Of a DNA stretch of 64,000 nucleotides, positions 45,144 through 54,320 are shown piece by piece (position 1 is the stretch's first letter; the number at the start of each line of letters is the position of its first letter). Source of the DNA: Tengunoibacter tsumagoiensis. Its GTDB lineage: Bacteria; Chloroflexota; Ktedonobacteria; Ktedonobacterales; Ktedonobacteraceae. The notes beneath the pieces were generated by a model. That model worked only from the letters and a program-made list of their open reading frames with translations, was not told the origin of the DNA and did not search any database. The position numbers were made by a program, and so were the translations under genes. The stretch is taken from contig NZ_BIFR01000002.1 in the NCBI RefSeq assembly GCF_003967535.1, forward strand, positions 1 through 64,000, in the 5' to 3' direction.

Positions 45144-46025
45144 ATGAAAATCGCACAAAAGATCGTTCCCAACAGCAGATTACTTCGAACCTGGGAGCTA
45201 AAGGGAGGGGTCTCAGCCCAGGTGACTGCTATTGAGATCGAACGACCGGACCACCAGATTCAGACAATCGTAGTACGCCAGCATGGTTCCATAGACCTGG
45301 CACGAAATCCTCAGATTGCAGCAGACGAATACAAATTATTACAATATCTAGAGTCCGCTGGCCTGAACAGCCCAAAACCATACTACTTTGATCAATCCGG
45401 CAAGCTCCTCTCTACCCCCTACATTGTCATTGAATATATAGATGGAGAAGCAGGCCCCCAGGCCGCTCCAGATTTCAGCAGACAATTCGCCCATCAGCTT
45501 GCCAGAATACATCAACTGACACATGCCACAACAGAGCTGTCCTTTCTACCACAGCAAGCAGAAATTGCCGACAACAACATCTATAAACGACCAGAAAAAC
45601 TGGATACCACATTGAATGAAGAGCTTATTCGCAATACACTGGAAAGAGCCTGGCCCAGACCACAACAAAATCCATCCGTCCTGCTCCATGGAGATTTCTG
45701 GCCTGGTAACACCTTATGGAAGAATGGACGACTGATTGCAACCATCGACTGGGAGGATGCGCAGATCGGAGACCCGCTTGTCGATCTGGCAAATAGCCGG
45801 CTCGAGATCCTCTGGTCACTGGGGCGAGACGCCATGCAAAAATTCACACAACAGTATCAAGCTCTCACAACATTGAGCTATAGCAACCTCCCCTATTGGG
45901 ACCTCTATTCCGCTCTCAAACCCGCCTTTAAACTTGCGGAATGGGCGGGAGACGAGAAACAAGAGGAGAAAATGCGGAAAGAACATCAGTGGTTTGTAGA
46001 ACAAGCACTAAAGAAACTATCATGA
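45144..46025 (+). CDS. Aminoglycoside phosphotransferase (APH)-family kinase
   Basis: Cytoplasmic kinase-like protein of about 293 residues. Hallmarks: VLLHGDFWPGNTLW (Brenner motif H-x-D-x4-N with catalytic Asp) and IDWEDAQIGDPLVDLA (metal-binding D-x-E/D). The N-terminal lobe has RNPQIAADEYKLLQYLESAG-like text. APH-family enzymes phosphorylate antibiotics, sugars, choline or other small alcohols. The ATG at 45144 is preferred; GTG 45120 in frame has no spaced ribosome site, but the choice is uncertain. No antibiotic target is implied. Confidence 0.83.
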   Translation: MKIAQKIVPNSRLLRTWELKGGVSAQVTAIEIERPDHQIQTIVVRQHGSIDLARNPQIAADEYKLLQYLESAGLNSPKPYYFDQSGKLLSTPYIVIEYIDGEAGPQAAPDFSRQFAHQLARIHQLTHATTELSFLPQQAEIADNNIYKRPEKLDTTLNEELIRNTLERAWPRPQQNPSVLLHGDFWPGNTLWKNGRLIATIDWEDAQIGDPLVDLANSRLEILWSLGRDAMQKFTQQYQALTTLSYSNLPYWDLYSALKPAFKLAEWAGDEKQEEKMRKEHQWFVEQALKKLS

Positions 46026-46168
46026 TGAACCATCTCTTCATCTTATTTCATCATTAATACATCTATATGTATATTATTGTGTATTTAGCCAAAAGACCTT
46101 AAAATTAATTGTCGGCCAAATAATGTAGCTTCTATCCACAGAAAAACTGCTGGGAAAGAGGTAGAAAG

Positions 46169-47341
46169 ATGAAATCTTTATGGAATTTTAAAGCAGGCAA
46201 TTTCATATGTGGACTCTGTATAATATACGCATGTATAAGTATCTTCTCCAGTAATACAGCCAGGGCTTTCGGGCACACACTGCAAAGTTCACCGCTTACT
46301 AGTTGGCAGATAATGGCAAATGCAGATACGCAGAGTCCTGGTATTATCAACTCAGTAGCAGCAATAAATACAAACGAGGCCTGGGCAGTAGGGAATACAC
46401 TGCGCAACGACCTTTATGATCAGACGCTATTCGAACATTGGAATGGCAAGATCTGGCAGGTGATTCCAGGAGCGACCATCCCACAAACCAACCCAGCCAC
46501 CCATGCCGTTCCCATGGGAGTGGCAGAGATCGCAACCAATAACGTCTGGGTTGTGGGGAGAATCTTCAATATCATAACTGGAAATCAACCATTAATCGAA
46601 CATTGGAATGGCACCAATTGGAGACTTGTGCCAGCAGCCAGAGGCACATCCCAACTTCAAGGCATCTCTGCACTTGCCTCAAACAACATCTGGGCGCTTG
46701 GAAGCTCAGGGGGAGGAACAGACCAGAGCTCCTCTCTTCCACTTGTAGAAAATTGGAATGGAGTAGCATGGAGCGCCATCAAAACGCCCATCAACACATC
46801 GACTACACAATTTAGTGCTATCGTAGCGCTATCATCCAATAACGTCTGGATCGCAGGAGAACAGGGCAATGCGACACTGTTTGAGCACTGGAACGGCACC
46901 GATTGGTCGATAACTCCCAGCCCCAACATCACAGTCTCGCAAGGTTTCAGCACAACATACATGAACTCAATCAGAGCATTAACACCAGACGACATCTGGT
47001 CAGTAGGCTACGTCAACAATTACAGCAGCAGCGGGAGCATTAATATTCCACTCATCGAACATTGGAACGGCAAAACCTGGAAACTTATTCAAAGTCCAGC
47101 CGGGAACATCGTCCTCTCAGCAGTTGCAGGCCATACAGCGCATGATGTCTGGGCTATTGGCTATCAGCCAGGCCAGACCATCTTTGAACACTGGAACGGC
47201 AAAAATTGGAGCCTGGTTGCAGTACCAGAGCTTCAAGGAGCCACATTGAACGATCTCACCATCATCCCCAATTCCAGTGGCCTGCTGGTTGGTGGTGGCA
47301 CCTTTGGAACCGAGCTACCAATCCTAGCGGACCATTTCTAA
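46169..47341 (+). CDS. Secreted beta-propeller with repeated HWNG motifs
   Basis: Exported protein of 390 residues with a signal (FICGLCIIYACISIFSSNTA). It contains about eight repeats of a 45-residue unit ending LIEHWNGTNWRLVP or similar, each with an aromatic NNIWALG/NNVWIAG turn. This repeat is common in actinobacterial and Ktedonobacteria surface proteins and folds as a propeller. No enzyme motif is visible. The ATG follows GAGGTAGAAAG. Its terminator lies just after the stop. A role in binding extracellular material is an inference. Confidence 0.7.
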   Translation: MKSLWNFKAGNFICGLCIIYACISIFSSNTARAFGHTLQSSPLTSWQIMANADTQSPGIINSVAAINTNEAWAVGNTLRNDLYDQTLFEHWNGKIWQVIPGATIPQTNPATHAVPMGVAEIATNNVWVVGRIFNIITGNQPLIEHWNGTNWRLVPAARGTSQLQGISALASNNIWALGSSGGGTDQSSSLPLVENWNGVAWSAIKTPINTSTTQFSAIVALSSNNVWIAGEQGNATLFEHWNGTDWSITPSPNITVSQGFSTTYMNSIRALTPDDIWSVGYVNNYSSSGSINIPLIEHWNGKTWKLIQSPAGNIVLSAVAGHTAHDVWAIGYQPGQTIFEHWNGKNWSLVAVPELQGATLNDLTIIPNSSGLLVGGGTFGTELPILADHF

Positions 47342-47777
47342 ACATTCTCTAACCATTCAAGGAGGATGAGAGCACCCACCATCCTCCTTTTACCAGGAAG
47401 GCGCAAGAAAAAACCTTGCTTCAGCTATAGGGATGAATTGCGCCCTCTCCCTCAAAAGGAGAGAGAAGGATTTTTATTTGACGGATCGATAGTTTTCGGT
47501 CATACTATGAGCATGAGCCAGTAGCTATGAAAACAAATTCTAACAGTGCTTTTGCTTGCTATTATTATCTGATATATTGTCCCAAATAGCGCCAGAACGT
47601 TCTTTTCCCACCGATCGATAGACAACAAAAAAACCCTTTTACGTCAGTGTATTGAGCAGGCGAGGCAAGCGTGTATTGAGATGGAAGTAATGAAATAGTA
47701 AGATATTATAATCATGATCTCTATAGAACTTTTCCGAGTAAAATAATGCATTGTATTAGTGAGAGGTTATTGTATAT
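47342..47777. other. Gene-free stretch starting with a terminator
   Basis: About 435 bases. The first 50 hold the propeller terminator. The rest has no supported frame or other dyad I could recognise, and carries the promoter of the lipoprotein propeller. Confidence 0.4.
47359..47389 (+). terminator. Terminator after the HWNG propeller
   Basis: AAGGAGGATG (47359-47368) pairs with CATCCTCCTT (47380-47389) around 11 bases, ending in TTTT. A 10-base stem 18 bases past the stop. Confidence 0.75.
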
Positions 47778-49097
47778 ATGTTGATTCGAAAAGCAAAGGG
47801 GCAAGCCATTGGACCTCGCTTAGCCGGTCTATGCGCCCTCCTTCTGATTGGGACAGTAGCGCTCAGTGCCTGTAACGATCAACCCTCATCGCCTCCAGCC
47901 ACGGCCCGACCAACGTTGACAGCCAATCAACAGAGTGGATGTGAAACAGATCCCACACCAACAAAAACGCTCTACATCGGCGCGGGTAGCTTTGCCAATG
48001 ATCCAAAAACAATCACATTATCGGCAGTGGACCAGACAACAGGAACACAACAATGGAGCCAGGTGATCGCCCATACCACAGTAGCAAACTTCCAATCGCT
48101 ACAAGTTGCGAATGGAATACTCTATGTTACCTATCCGCTGATAAATAGCGACCAGCCAGTACCAACCGCCATCTCGGCACTGGATGCAAAAGATGGGCAT
48201 CAGATCTGGCAATACAAAGCAGAGCCTCAGACACAGATCGACAACCTCCAGGTCTGTGACGGCATTATACTCCTCTATCTTAGTGATACCACAACCAATA
48301 CCCAAAGCATTCAGGCACGACGAACCAGCGATGCCAGCTTGATCTGGAACTATCATCCCAATGGATATGTAAGCAGACCAGTCATCACAAAAGACAGCAT
48401 CTACACGGTAACAGCCACCATCCCAGATCTTCAAAAATGTGGAACACAATCCACTAAAAATACCTGTAACACTTTTTCCACAATCCATGCGCTTCAACGC
48501 AACGACGGAAAAGAGCGGTGGCACTCAAACCAGTACACCACTAGTTTTGGCTCCGTAACTATTACTGCGACCCAGCAGGCAGTCTATGCTATCTACCCCA
48601 CCGCATCGGCCCAAAGCCTCCAAAATCAACAAAATATAGAGATCAGCAATGCAGTAGATGCCCTCTCAGTGCAGGAGGGAACACAGATCTGGCATGCACA
48701 GACCAGGATCAACAATGTCATCAGCCAGAGTATCGTAAACGCTGGCATTCTCTATGTTGGTGGCAAAGGAGTTGAAGCTCTACAAGCAAGTACTGGGAGC
48801 TCATTGTGGACCAACCCGGATATGGAAGCCCAGAATCTTCAGATAACCAGCCAGGGGATCTATTCAGCCGAGCCAGGAACACAGAAGTTCTGCAATCTTG
48901 ACCTTCAGAATGGAAAAAATCAATGGTGTGCGACTGCTCCTGACAGTGGAACTATCACCGCAACCAGTTCAGATACGATTTATACAGGTGCCAACTTTGC
49001 AGGAACTATCTATGCACTACAAAAAACTGATGGAAGAGAACGCTGGCATTATCAAACAGAAACAGATCACCGCATCTTTGCGTTGGCACTCGCGTAA
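47778..49097 (+). CDS. PQQ-like beta-propeller lipoprotein
   Basis: A 439-residue exported lipoprotein: lipobox TVALSACND (Cys near residue 32), then a Pro/Thr linker and about seven propeller blades. Repeats read GTQQWSQVI, DGHQIWQYKAEP, LIWNYHPN, KERWHSNQY and GRERWHYQTE, the tryptophan-docking pattern of BamB/PQQ-type propellers. It has no quinoprotein catalytic residues I can identify, so it is more likely a structural or binding protein than a dehydrogenase. GAGAGG precedes the ATG by 12 bases. Confidence 0.78.
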   Translation: MLIRKAKGQAIGPRLAGLCALLLIGTVALSACNDQPSSPPATARPTLTANQQSGCETDPTPTKTLYIGAGSFANDPKTITLSAVDQTTGTQQWSQVIAHTTVANFQSLQVANGILYVTYPLINSDQPVPTAISALDAKDGHQIWQYKAEPQTQIDNLQVCDGIILLYLSDTTTNTQSIQARRTSDASLIWNYHPNGYVSRPVITKDSIYTVTATIPDLQKCGTQSTKNTCNTFSTIHALQRNDGKERWHSNQYTTSFGSVTITATQQAVYAIYPTASAQSLQNQQNIEISNAVDALSVQEGTQIWHAQTRINNVISQSIVNAGILYVGGKGVEALQASTGSSLWTNPDMEAQNLQITSQGIYSAEPGTQKFCNLDLQNGKNQWCATAPDSGTITATSSDTIYTGANFAGTIYALQKTDGRERWHYQTETDHRIFALALA

Positions 49098-49160
49098 CCT
49101 GCAGCGAAACTACGATGCCTTCACGTGAAAACGAACAGCAGACGCAAACAGAAATCAAAC

Positions 49161-49196
49161 GAGCTGGCCCATCCATCGTCTAGAACGGGCCAGCTC
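49161..49196. terminator. Bidirectional hairpin between convergent genes
   Basis: GAGCTGGCCC (49161-49170) pairs with GGGCCAGCTC (49187-49196), with a 16-base loop. A GC-rich stem shared by the lipoprotein gene on the left and the kinase gene on the right. No T run. Confidence 0.6.
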
Positions 49197-49209
49197 AATC
49201 TAAGTCTCC

Positions 49210-51174
49210 TTAAAATTCAAACTGAACAATGCGATTATCACCCCCATAATAACCGCAACGTTCATAGGATTTCATATGATAAATAATCCCTTGCTTCGGA
49301 AGGGAACTAAAGATAGCCGTCGCCTGCAAAGACTGCCCAACATCTAGCTGAGCCCCTTCACTAAGAGTTCCCGAGGAAACATCCAGGACCACACCATTTG
49401 GATCCTCCAACGACATTCCAGCATGATAACTACACACGGAATTTCCGGTATTTGTAATGAGAAAATGCCAGGTCATTGTTGAAGTATTGCCATCAACCTC
49501 AATCGATTTAATAATTGCGGATACTTTATCACAACTGCTAATACATGTTAGCTTTAAATTCTGGGTGGATCCATTATATACTATATTAGGATCGTCTGAG
49601 ACAGGAGTAGATTTAGAGGCTGTAGCCGTGGCTGTCACTCCTTGCGTAACAGGGGACGTTGCCGTTGCGGTCGGCGTCACGATGCTCGTTGGCGTACTAG
49701 ACAGTGTTGGACTAATCTGAACATTCGCTGTAGCCGTCAGACTGGCAGAGCTCGTTGCTGTTGCATTCGCATGATTGGTCTGATCTACCGTATTCAAAGC
49801 GACGCCAGAAGAAGGGTGCAAGAAAGTCGTATAAGCCCAGGCACTTCCCCCTCCAATAAGAAGCAGAACCAGCACAACAATAATAGCAATATACCCAAAG
49901 TTACTACGTGGCTTCTTTGGGGGAATTGGCTGACTGAATGTCTGTTTTGGAGCTGGTTCTGCCTTAGGAAGATCAAGTCCGGCAGGAATCTGCATTGTCG
50001 TATCAGAAGTATTCGTTATCACTGATGGAGCAGCAGGCACAACAAGAGGCTGGCCTGAAAGATTTCCTTGAGCACCAGAAACTGGTGGTACAGGAGGATA
50101 GGCTCCTGATGGCTGCCCCGGATTTACAGGGGGATAAGCTCCCGATGGTTGTCCTGGATTTACGGGAGGGTAGGCTCCCGATGGAGTACCATAACCACTA
50201 TAAGGATTCGCTGGACTCATCCCAGGAGGAGGAGGAGGAGTCTGGTTGCCTGGAGTATTAAAAGAAGCATAGAGTGGAGGAGGAGGAGCAACCGGATAAG
50301 CATCAGGCTTACGGTAGGTTGGAGCCATTGATTGATTGGACTGAGTAGGACCATCCATAGCTATAGATGCTTGCTCTAAAGCATTAGCAAAAGCCTGAAT
50401 ACTTCCAAAGCGTTGCTGAGGATCCTTAGCGAGAGCAGTACTAATCACCTGTTCAACAATAGGTGGAAGGTTCTCAACCTTCTCACTAAGAGGAGGAAGA
50501 GGAGCAAAAATATGCTGGCTACCAATCTCAGCAAAAGAGCCATTAAAGGGACGAACCCCACTCAACAACTCATAAACCACCACACCTAAAGCATATTGAT
50601 CGCTTGCCGGGCGGGGTTTCCCCTGCAACTGCTCAGGAGCCATATACGCAATAGTGCCACCAACCTCCTGACCTGATTGGTAACGAGAGCTCTGTGAGAC
50701 AACCGCAATCCCAAAATCGCTCAGGAGAATCTCACCTTTAGGTCCAAGCAACATGTTCTCAGGTTTGACATCGCGGTGAATAATGCCCTTATTATGAGCA
50801 TATTGCAACGCATCAGCCACCTGCTTAACGTAGGACACAACCTCATTCAAAGGTAAGCGTGCTCCCTGAGGATAACGCTGGCGAATGGTGCCATTTGGTG
50901 CATAATCCATTACCAAAAAGGGAACATTCTCGTTCGTAGTCACCCCAAAATCAATCACATGGACAATATGAGGATGAGTAAGATCAGCAATCGTACGTGC
51001 TTCCTTCAGAAACGTCTGATGATCCTGCTGAGTCAACTTTGCCTGCAACAGCTTAATAGCTGCCTGTCGATCTAAATATTGATGCTGGCCAAGGTATACA
51101 TCGGCAAAGCCACCTTGACCGATTAAGCGCACAAGTTGATAACTCCCAACTTGCTGCCCGATGCGATCAACCAT
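49210..51174 (-). CDS. Transmembrane Hanks-type Ser/Thr kinase with extracytoplasmic domain
   Basis: A 654-residue PknB-like receptor kinase. Residues 1-270 are the kinase: GQGGFADVYLGQH, AAIKLL, IHRDVKPENMLLG, DFGIAVV and APEQLQGKPRPASDQYAL. All catalytic residues are present. Residues 280-420 are Pro/Gly/Tyr-rich, with three near copies of SGAYPPVNPGQP. One helix (AIIVVLVLLLIGGGSAWAYT) at about 430-450 is followed by a Thr/Ser stalk and a 110-residue outer domain with Cys pairs (CISSCD, CSYHAG, ERCGYYG), not PASTA repeats. It probably senses an external ligand or cell-wall state. AGAGGTAGC precedes the ATG. Confidence 0.88.
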   Translation of the reverse strand: MVDRIGQQVGSYQLVRLIGQGGFADVYLGQHQYLDRQAAIKLLQAKLTQQDHQTFLKEARTIADLTHPHIVHVIDFGVTTNENVPFLVMDYAPNGTIRQRYPQGARLPLNEVVSYVKQVADALQYAHNKGIIHRDVKPENMLLGPKGEILLSDFGIAVVSQSSRYQSGQEVGGTIAYMAPEQLQGKPRPASDQYALGVVVYELLSGVRPFNGSFAEIGSQHIFAPLPPLSEKVENLPPIVEQVISTALAKDPQQRFGSIQAFANALEQASIAMDGPTQSNQSMAPTYRKPDAYPVAPPPPLYASFNTPGNQTPPPPPGMSPANPYSGYGTPSGAYPPVNPGQPSGAYPPVNPGQPSGAYPPVPPVSGAQGNLSGQPLVVPAAPSVITNTSDTTMQIPAGLDLPKAEPAPKQTFSQPIPPKKPRSNFGYIAIIVVLVLLLIGGGSAWAYTTFLHPSSGVALNTVDQTNHANATATSSASLTATANVQISPTLSSTPTSIVTPTATATSPVTQGVTATATASKSTPVSDDPNIVYNGSTQNLKLTCISSCDKVSAIIKSIEVDGNTSTMTWHFLITNTGNSVCSYHAGMSLEDPNGVVLDVSSGTLSEGAQLDVGQSLQATAIFSSLPKQGIIYHMKSYERCGYYGGDNRIVQFEF

Positions 51175-51400
51175 AAATAAGCTACCTCTTCTGTATGTTA
51201 TAAGAAAAACTTATCATTTATTCATACGTTTAAAAAGCTCGTTTTTTTATACTACTAAGAGGTCCATTGAATGTCAAGGCTCAAAGCAGTATCCAGATGT
51301 TTTTACGGCCTGAAAAGAGGGGACAGAAGAAGCATCTATAAGTAATAAAAAAGAAGAGAAGAAAACCTCTTCCCTTCTTCTTACCATGAAATGAAGTATG

Positions 51401-51943
51401 TTAGTAAGGCTGCTGCGATGGATACTCAGGATAGACAGGGTCCACTCTGGGAGCTTTATTTTTCCCTATCAGGCCACCCAGGGCCCCAACACCAGCTCCA
51501 ATACCTAATTCAAACAATGAGCCAAAGACTAAAGCAACCACCAGTGAGACAAGGCCAATAGTCTTAAGAGATTCAGAGCTCATCCCAGAATTACTAGGCA
51601 TATTTGCAAATGCTTGATTGATATTATTACTATTAAGTGTAAATGTAAGAATCAATGTATAGATCAAGCCAATCACACCAGAGATGAGGCCGGTCCAGAG
51701 TCCTGCTAACGTGCCAGTACTCACTTTTCCAGTCTGTTTAGAAGCCAGAAAACCACTTACCGCATACGCAGCCAGCGCCAACAAAAAGACAATAAAACCG
51801 ATCACATATGTCACAACAACAGCAGGATGCACAAGAGCATTCACCAGCGCTTGCACAAACTCGATAACGGTTAGCCCAGCGCCAAACACCAGGCCTTGCT
51901 TTAAAGCAACATTCTTCGGTGCTACATTCTCTGCATTTTGCAT
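51401..51943 (-). CDS. Small multi-helix membrane protein of unknown function
   Basis: A 180-residue protein with four predicted transmembrane helices (LVFGAGLTVIEFVQALVNAL, VVTYVIGFIVFLLALAAYAV, GLISGVIGLIYTLILTFTL, LVSLVVALVFGSLFELGIG) and a short cytoplasmic tail ending in Pro/Tyr. The Gly-rich last helix resembles DUF-type membrane proteins found beside PknB kinases. The ATG at 51943 follows GGAGG by 8 bases; a TTG three bases earlier is less likely. It sits upstream of the kinase gene on the same strand, 226 bases apart. Function unknown. Confidence 0.62.
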   Translation of the reverse strand: MQNAENVAPKNVALKQGLVFGAGLTVIEFVQALVNALVHPAVVVTYVIGFIVFLLALAAYAVSGFLASKQTGKVSTGTLAGLWTGLISGVIGLIYTLILTFTLNSNNINQAFANMPSNSGMSSESLKTIGLVSLVVALVFGSLFELGIGAGVGALGGLIGKNKAPRVDPVYPEYPSQQPY

Positions 51944-52290
51944 CAACTATTCCTCCATGACATCAATAGCTTGCACCATCAATCGATAAAACAGATTATT
52001 TCACGTCAGCCTATACTTTTGAACAATGGCTATTGCTTTCTGCTATAACAATATATAACAGAAAGCAATAGCAAAGTCAATACTGTTCAATTTGCCCTCT
52101 TTCTCACACGGAGTATATGCACAAATAGATTCATAGAGAGCTGAACAGTCATTATACATGCTCAATGAAGAAAATAAATTAAGCAGATCGTTATACTAAA
52201 AATACACTCGACTCCAGAAATGCAGGCGGAATAGAGAATATATTTGATGCATCTAGCACTAGATGCACTTATCTATAAAGGAGTTAAGCC
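51944..52290. other. Divergent intergenic region with a long dyad
   Basis: About 345 bases between the small membrane protein and a rightward unknown gene. It contains a perfect inverted repeat (52029-52042 and 52059-52072), described separately. No other frame is supported. Confidence 0.4.
52029..52072. repeat. 14-bp perfect inverted repeat, AT-rich loop
   Basis: GCTATTGCTTTCTG (52029-52042) is repeated inverted as CAGAAAGCAATAGC (52059-52072) with 16 bases between. It lies about 85 bases before the leftward gene. It could be a regulator dyad or a transcript end; there is no long T run. Confidence 0.5.
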
Positions 52291-52986
52291 ATGGGAGAGA
52301 GAACAGTCCAGCTCCATTTCTATAATCATATCGCTCAACAGTCCGAAAATAACCTGTTAATCTTTTTACAGCCAACTGAGCTGCATGAGACCGACCAACT
52401 CTATCCCTGGGAGATTCTACACATTGCAGTTGGAGAAGCATGCACCATACCATTAACAACTTGCATCTCGGCAGAGATTGCAATCTTTGACCAGGGCCGC
52501 AATAGCCATGGTTACTATGGTCAACGCATCCCCCTTCCTCCAGGACAGGCATTGCAGATACAGAATCCTGATGGGCTACGCCCATTCATTGGTCACCCTG
52601 GTAAATTTTTGGATGCCAACCATGTAGGGCTACAGAATAAGACAAGCCACCCTGAACTGCACCTTAGCATCCGTTGGTACATTAACGGGAAACAGATTCT
52701 CGAAACACATCATACAGAAGAGACAGCGCTTGCCCCTAATCAGATCTTCAACTTTGAACTCCAACCGTATCTCTATCTATTATTCGCGCCTCCCCCTGAG
52801 CTAGACCACAGCTTCACCGGTCAAAACCTTATTACAAGCCACACCTTTCATCTCCCACCAGAGGCGACCCACCTCTACTTTGAGATTGTGCTACGCAACG
52901 GAGAAGAATCTTGCCAACCTATTAGCCAGGAACTTTATGAAGATCTCCTTCAGCGCACGAAAAAATTGCATTCCCCGCAAAGATAA
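52291..52986 (+). CDS. Unknown cytoplasmic protein, 231 residues
   Basis: AAAGGAG precedes its ATG. Beta-rich composition with paired aromatic segments (VQLHFYNHIAQQSENN, FDQGRNSHGYYGQRI, LQIQNPDGLRPFIGHPGKF, LSIRWYINGKQI, LYLLFAPPPEL). The overall pattern suggests one or two beta-sandwich domains, perhaps a carbohydrate-binding or toxin-related fold, but I recognise no family. No signal peptide, no helix, no repeated Cys. Single gene. Confidence 0.6.
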   Translation: MGERTVQLHFYNHIAQQSENNLLIFLQPTELHETDQLYPWEILHIAVGEACTIPLTTCISAEIAIFDQGRNSHGYYGQRIPLPPGQALQIQNPDGLRPFIGHPGKFLDANHVGLQNKTSHPELHLSIRWYINGKQILETHHTEETALAPNQIFNFELQPYLYLLFAPPPELDHSFTGQNLITSHTFHLPPEATHLYFEIVLRNGEESCQPISQELYEDLLQRTKKLHSPQR

Positions 52987-53115
52987 GAGAAAGGCAGAGG
53001 AAGCAATAAAAATGTAGCTTGCTCTATTTTATTGCTCAGCCTCTTTACCATACGTGCAAAGAGGCTGAAACCAATGATAAACATGCTCACAGATCAACAT
53101 AGCATAAGGACACAA

Positions 53116-53883
53116 TCACAGTGAACCAGAATTGACCGAAAGCCCTCCATCGATCGTAAAAGTGGAGCCAGTCACATAAGCCGATGCATCTGAAGCCAGA
53201 TAGAGCACCAACCTGGCGACCTCTTCTGGCTGGCCCATACGATGCAATGGAATTTCCGCCAGGAGCGCAGAAAACTTCTGAGGGTCAGCCTTCACATCGG
53301 CATCAATCGGAGTATCCACAGCACCAGGGGCGATATTATTTACGGTAATATTATGTGGAGCCAGCTCCAGACAGATCGTGCGCGTCAACATTCGTAAGCC
53401 GCCCTTAGCGCAGCAGTAGGGTACATTCTGAGGCATCGGAATATCTTCATGAACAGAAGAGATATTAATGATGCGACCACTATGCTGCTTAACCATGACG
53501 CGAGCAGCGGCCTGGGCGCCAAAGAAAACCCCTTTAAGATTAACTCCAAGCACACGGTCGAACTGCTCTTCATTCACCTCCAAAAACGGACTATGGATCT
53601 CCATTCCTGCATTATTGACCATAATATCGAGGTGTCCAAAATGATCGACCGCCTGTTGAACCAGATTTTGTACCTGCTGATACTGCGACACATCAGCCTG
53701 AACCACCAGACAACGTCCATTTTTCTGCTCAATTGCCTGTCGCACTTCCTCGGCCTTCTGCTGAGCGTGCGCATAATTGACCACCACCGCAGCTCCCTCT
53801 TCCGCAAGCAAGAGCGCAATAGCACGACCAATACCGCTATCCGCCCCTGTAATTATAGCTACCTTCTGATCAAGTTGACCCAT
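53116..53883 (-). CDS. Short-chain dehydrogenase (SDR), glucose/3-oxoacyl-type
   Basis: Cytoplasmic NAD(P)-dependent oxidoreductase of 255 residues. Rossmann motif AIITGADSGIGRAIALLL, cofactor loop NYAHAQQKAEE, then NNAGMEI, the catalytic triad in INISSVHED (Ser) and PYCCAKGGLRML (Tyr-x3-Lys), and the late NITVNNIAPGAVDTPI. The spacing fits classical SDRs (glucose 1-dehydrogenase-like or FabG-like). AAAGGAGTTC precedes its ATG. Substrate unknown. It borders the replication module on its left side. Confidence 0.87.
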   Translation of the reverse strand: MGQLDQKVAIITGADSGIGRAIALLLAEEGAAVVVNYAHAQQKAEEVRQAIEQKNGRCLVVQADVSQYQQVQNLVQQAVDHFGHLDIMVNNAGMEIHSPFLEVNEEQFDRVLGVNLKGVFFGAQAAARVMVKQHSGRIINISSVHEDIPMPQNVPYCCAKGGLRMLTRTICLELAPHNITVNNIAPGAVDTPIDADVKADPQKFSALLAEIPLHRMGQPEEVARLVLYLASDASAYVTGSTFTIDGGLSVNSGSL

Positions 53884-54186
53884 AAGAACAGAACTCCTTT
53901 GCCTCTGTTAACTCATCCATCATCTGGAAAGCTCAGACAGACGATCTCACACGACTCTGTTTCATCTCGCAAGGTTGGTACAATTCGATAACTATACGAA
54001 GGACCATGCATTGTCAGTAAGCGTAAATTGATACCAGGTATAATACGAAGGTTGCGCATAAATGGTGACGCAAGGCAGAAAGGCTTCTCAACTTGAAGGA
54101 GCTTCATCCAAAGAGAAATAGATAGAAATACTAAAAATAACCGACCTACTTTTAAGGTATAAAATGGACAAAAATAACACATAGGA
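53884..54186. other. Gene-free stretch left of the rep promoter
   Basis: About 300 bases between the SDR gene and the rep promoter. A frame on the minus strand at 53913-54221 has no ribosome site and no recognisable domain; I reject it. Nothing else was seen. Confidence 0.4.
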
Positions 54187-54305
54187 TTGACAGAAGCGGA
54201 AGAATAAACTAGTATTTCCAATAATTACGCAAACGTAATGAATCAACCTCCAACCATCGGGTCAGAGGTCAGATAGTGGGGAAGGTAAATGCGCTTAAGC
54301 ATTTA
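54187..54305 (+). promoter_or_regulatory. Rep promoter and operator dyads
   Basis: TTGACA (54187-54192), 17 bases, TAGTAT (54210-54215) form a near-ideal promoter. Just downstream lies a dyad ATTACG-CAAA-CGTAAT (54224-54239). A second dyad TAAATGC-GCTTAA-GCATTTA (54286-54305) sits just before the ribosome site at 54312. Both dyads are well placed for autoregulation of the rep gene. ACG(T) motifs recur in the centromere-like array near 60.3 kb, but whether one protein binds both is unknown. Confidence 0.55.
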
Positions 54306-54320
54306 GCCAACAGGAGAAGA

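Noticed and set aside
45144..46025. Aminoglycoside resistance gene
   Set aside because: Only family-level APH motifs are visible; the family covers many non-antibiotic substrates.
53913..54221. 102-codon leftward frame before the SDR gene
   Set aside because: No ribosome site, no domain, and it overlaps the rep promoter.
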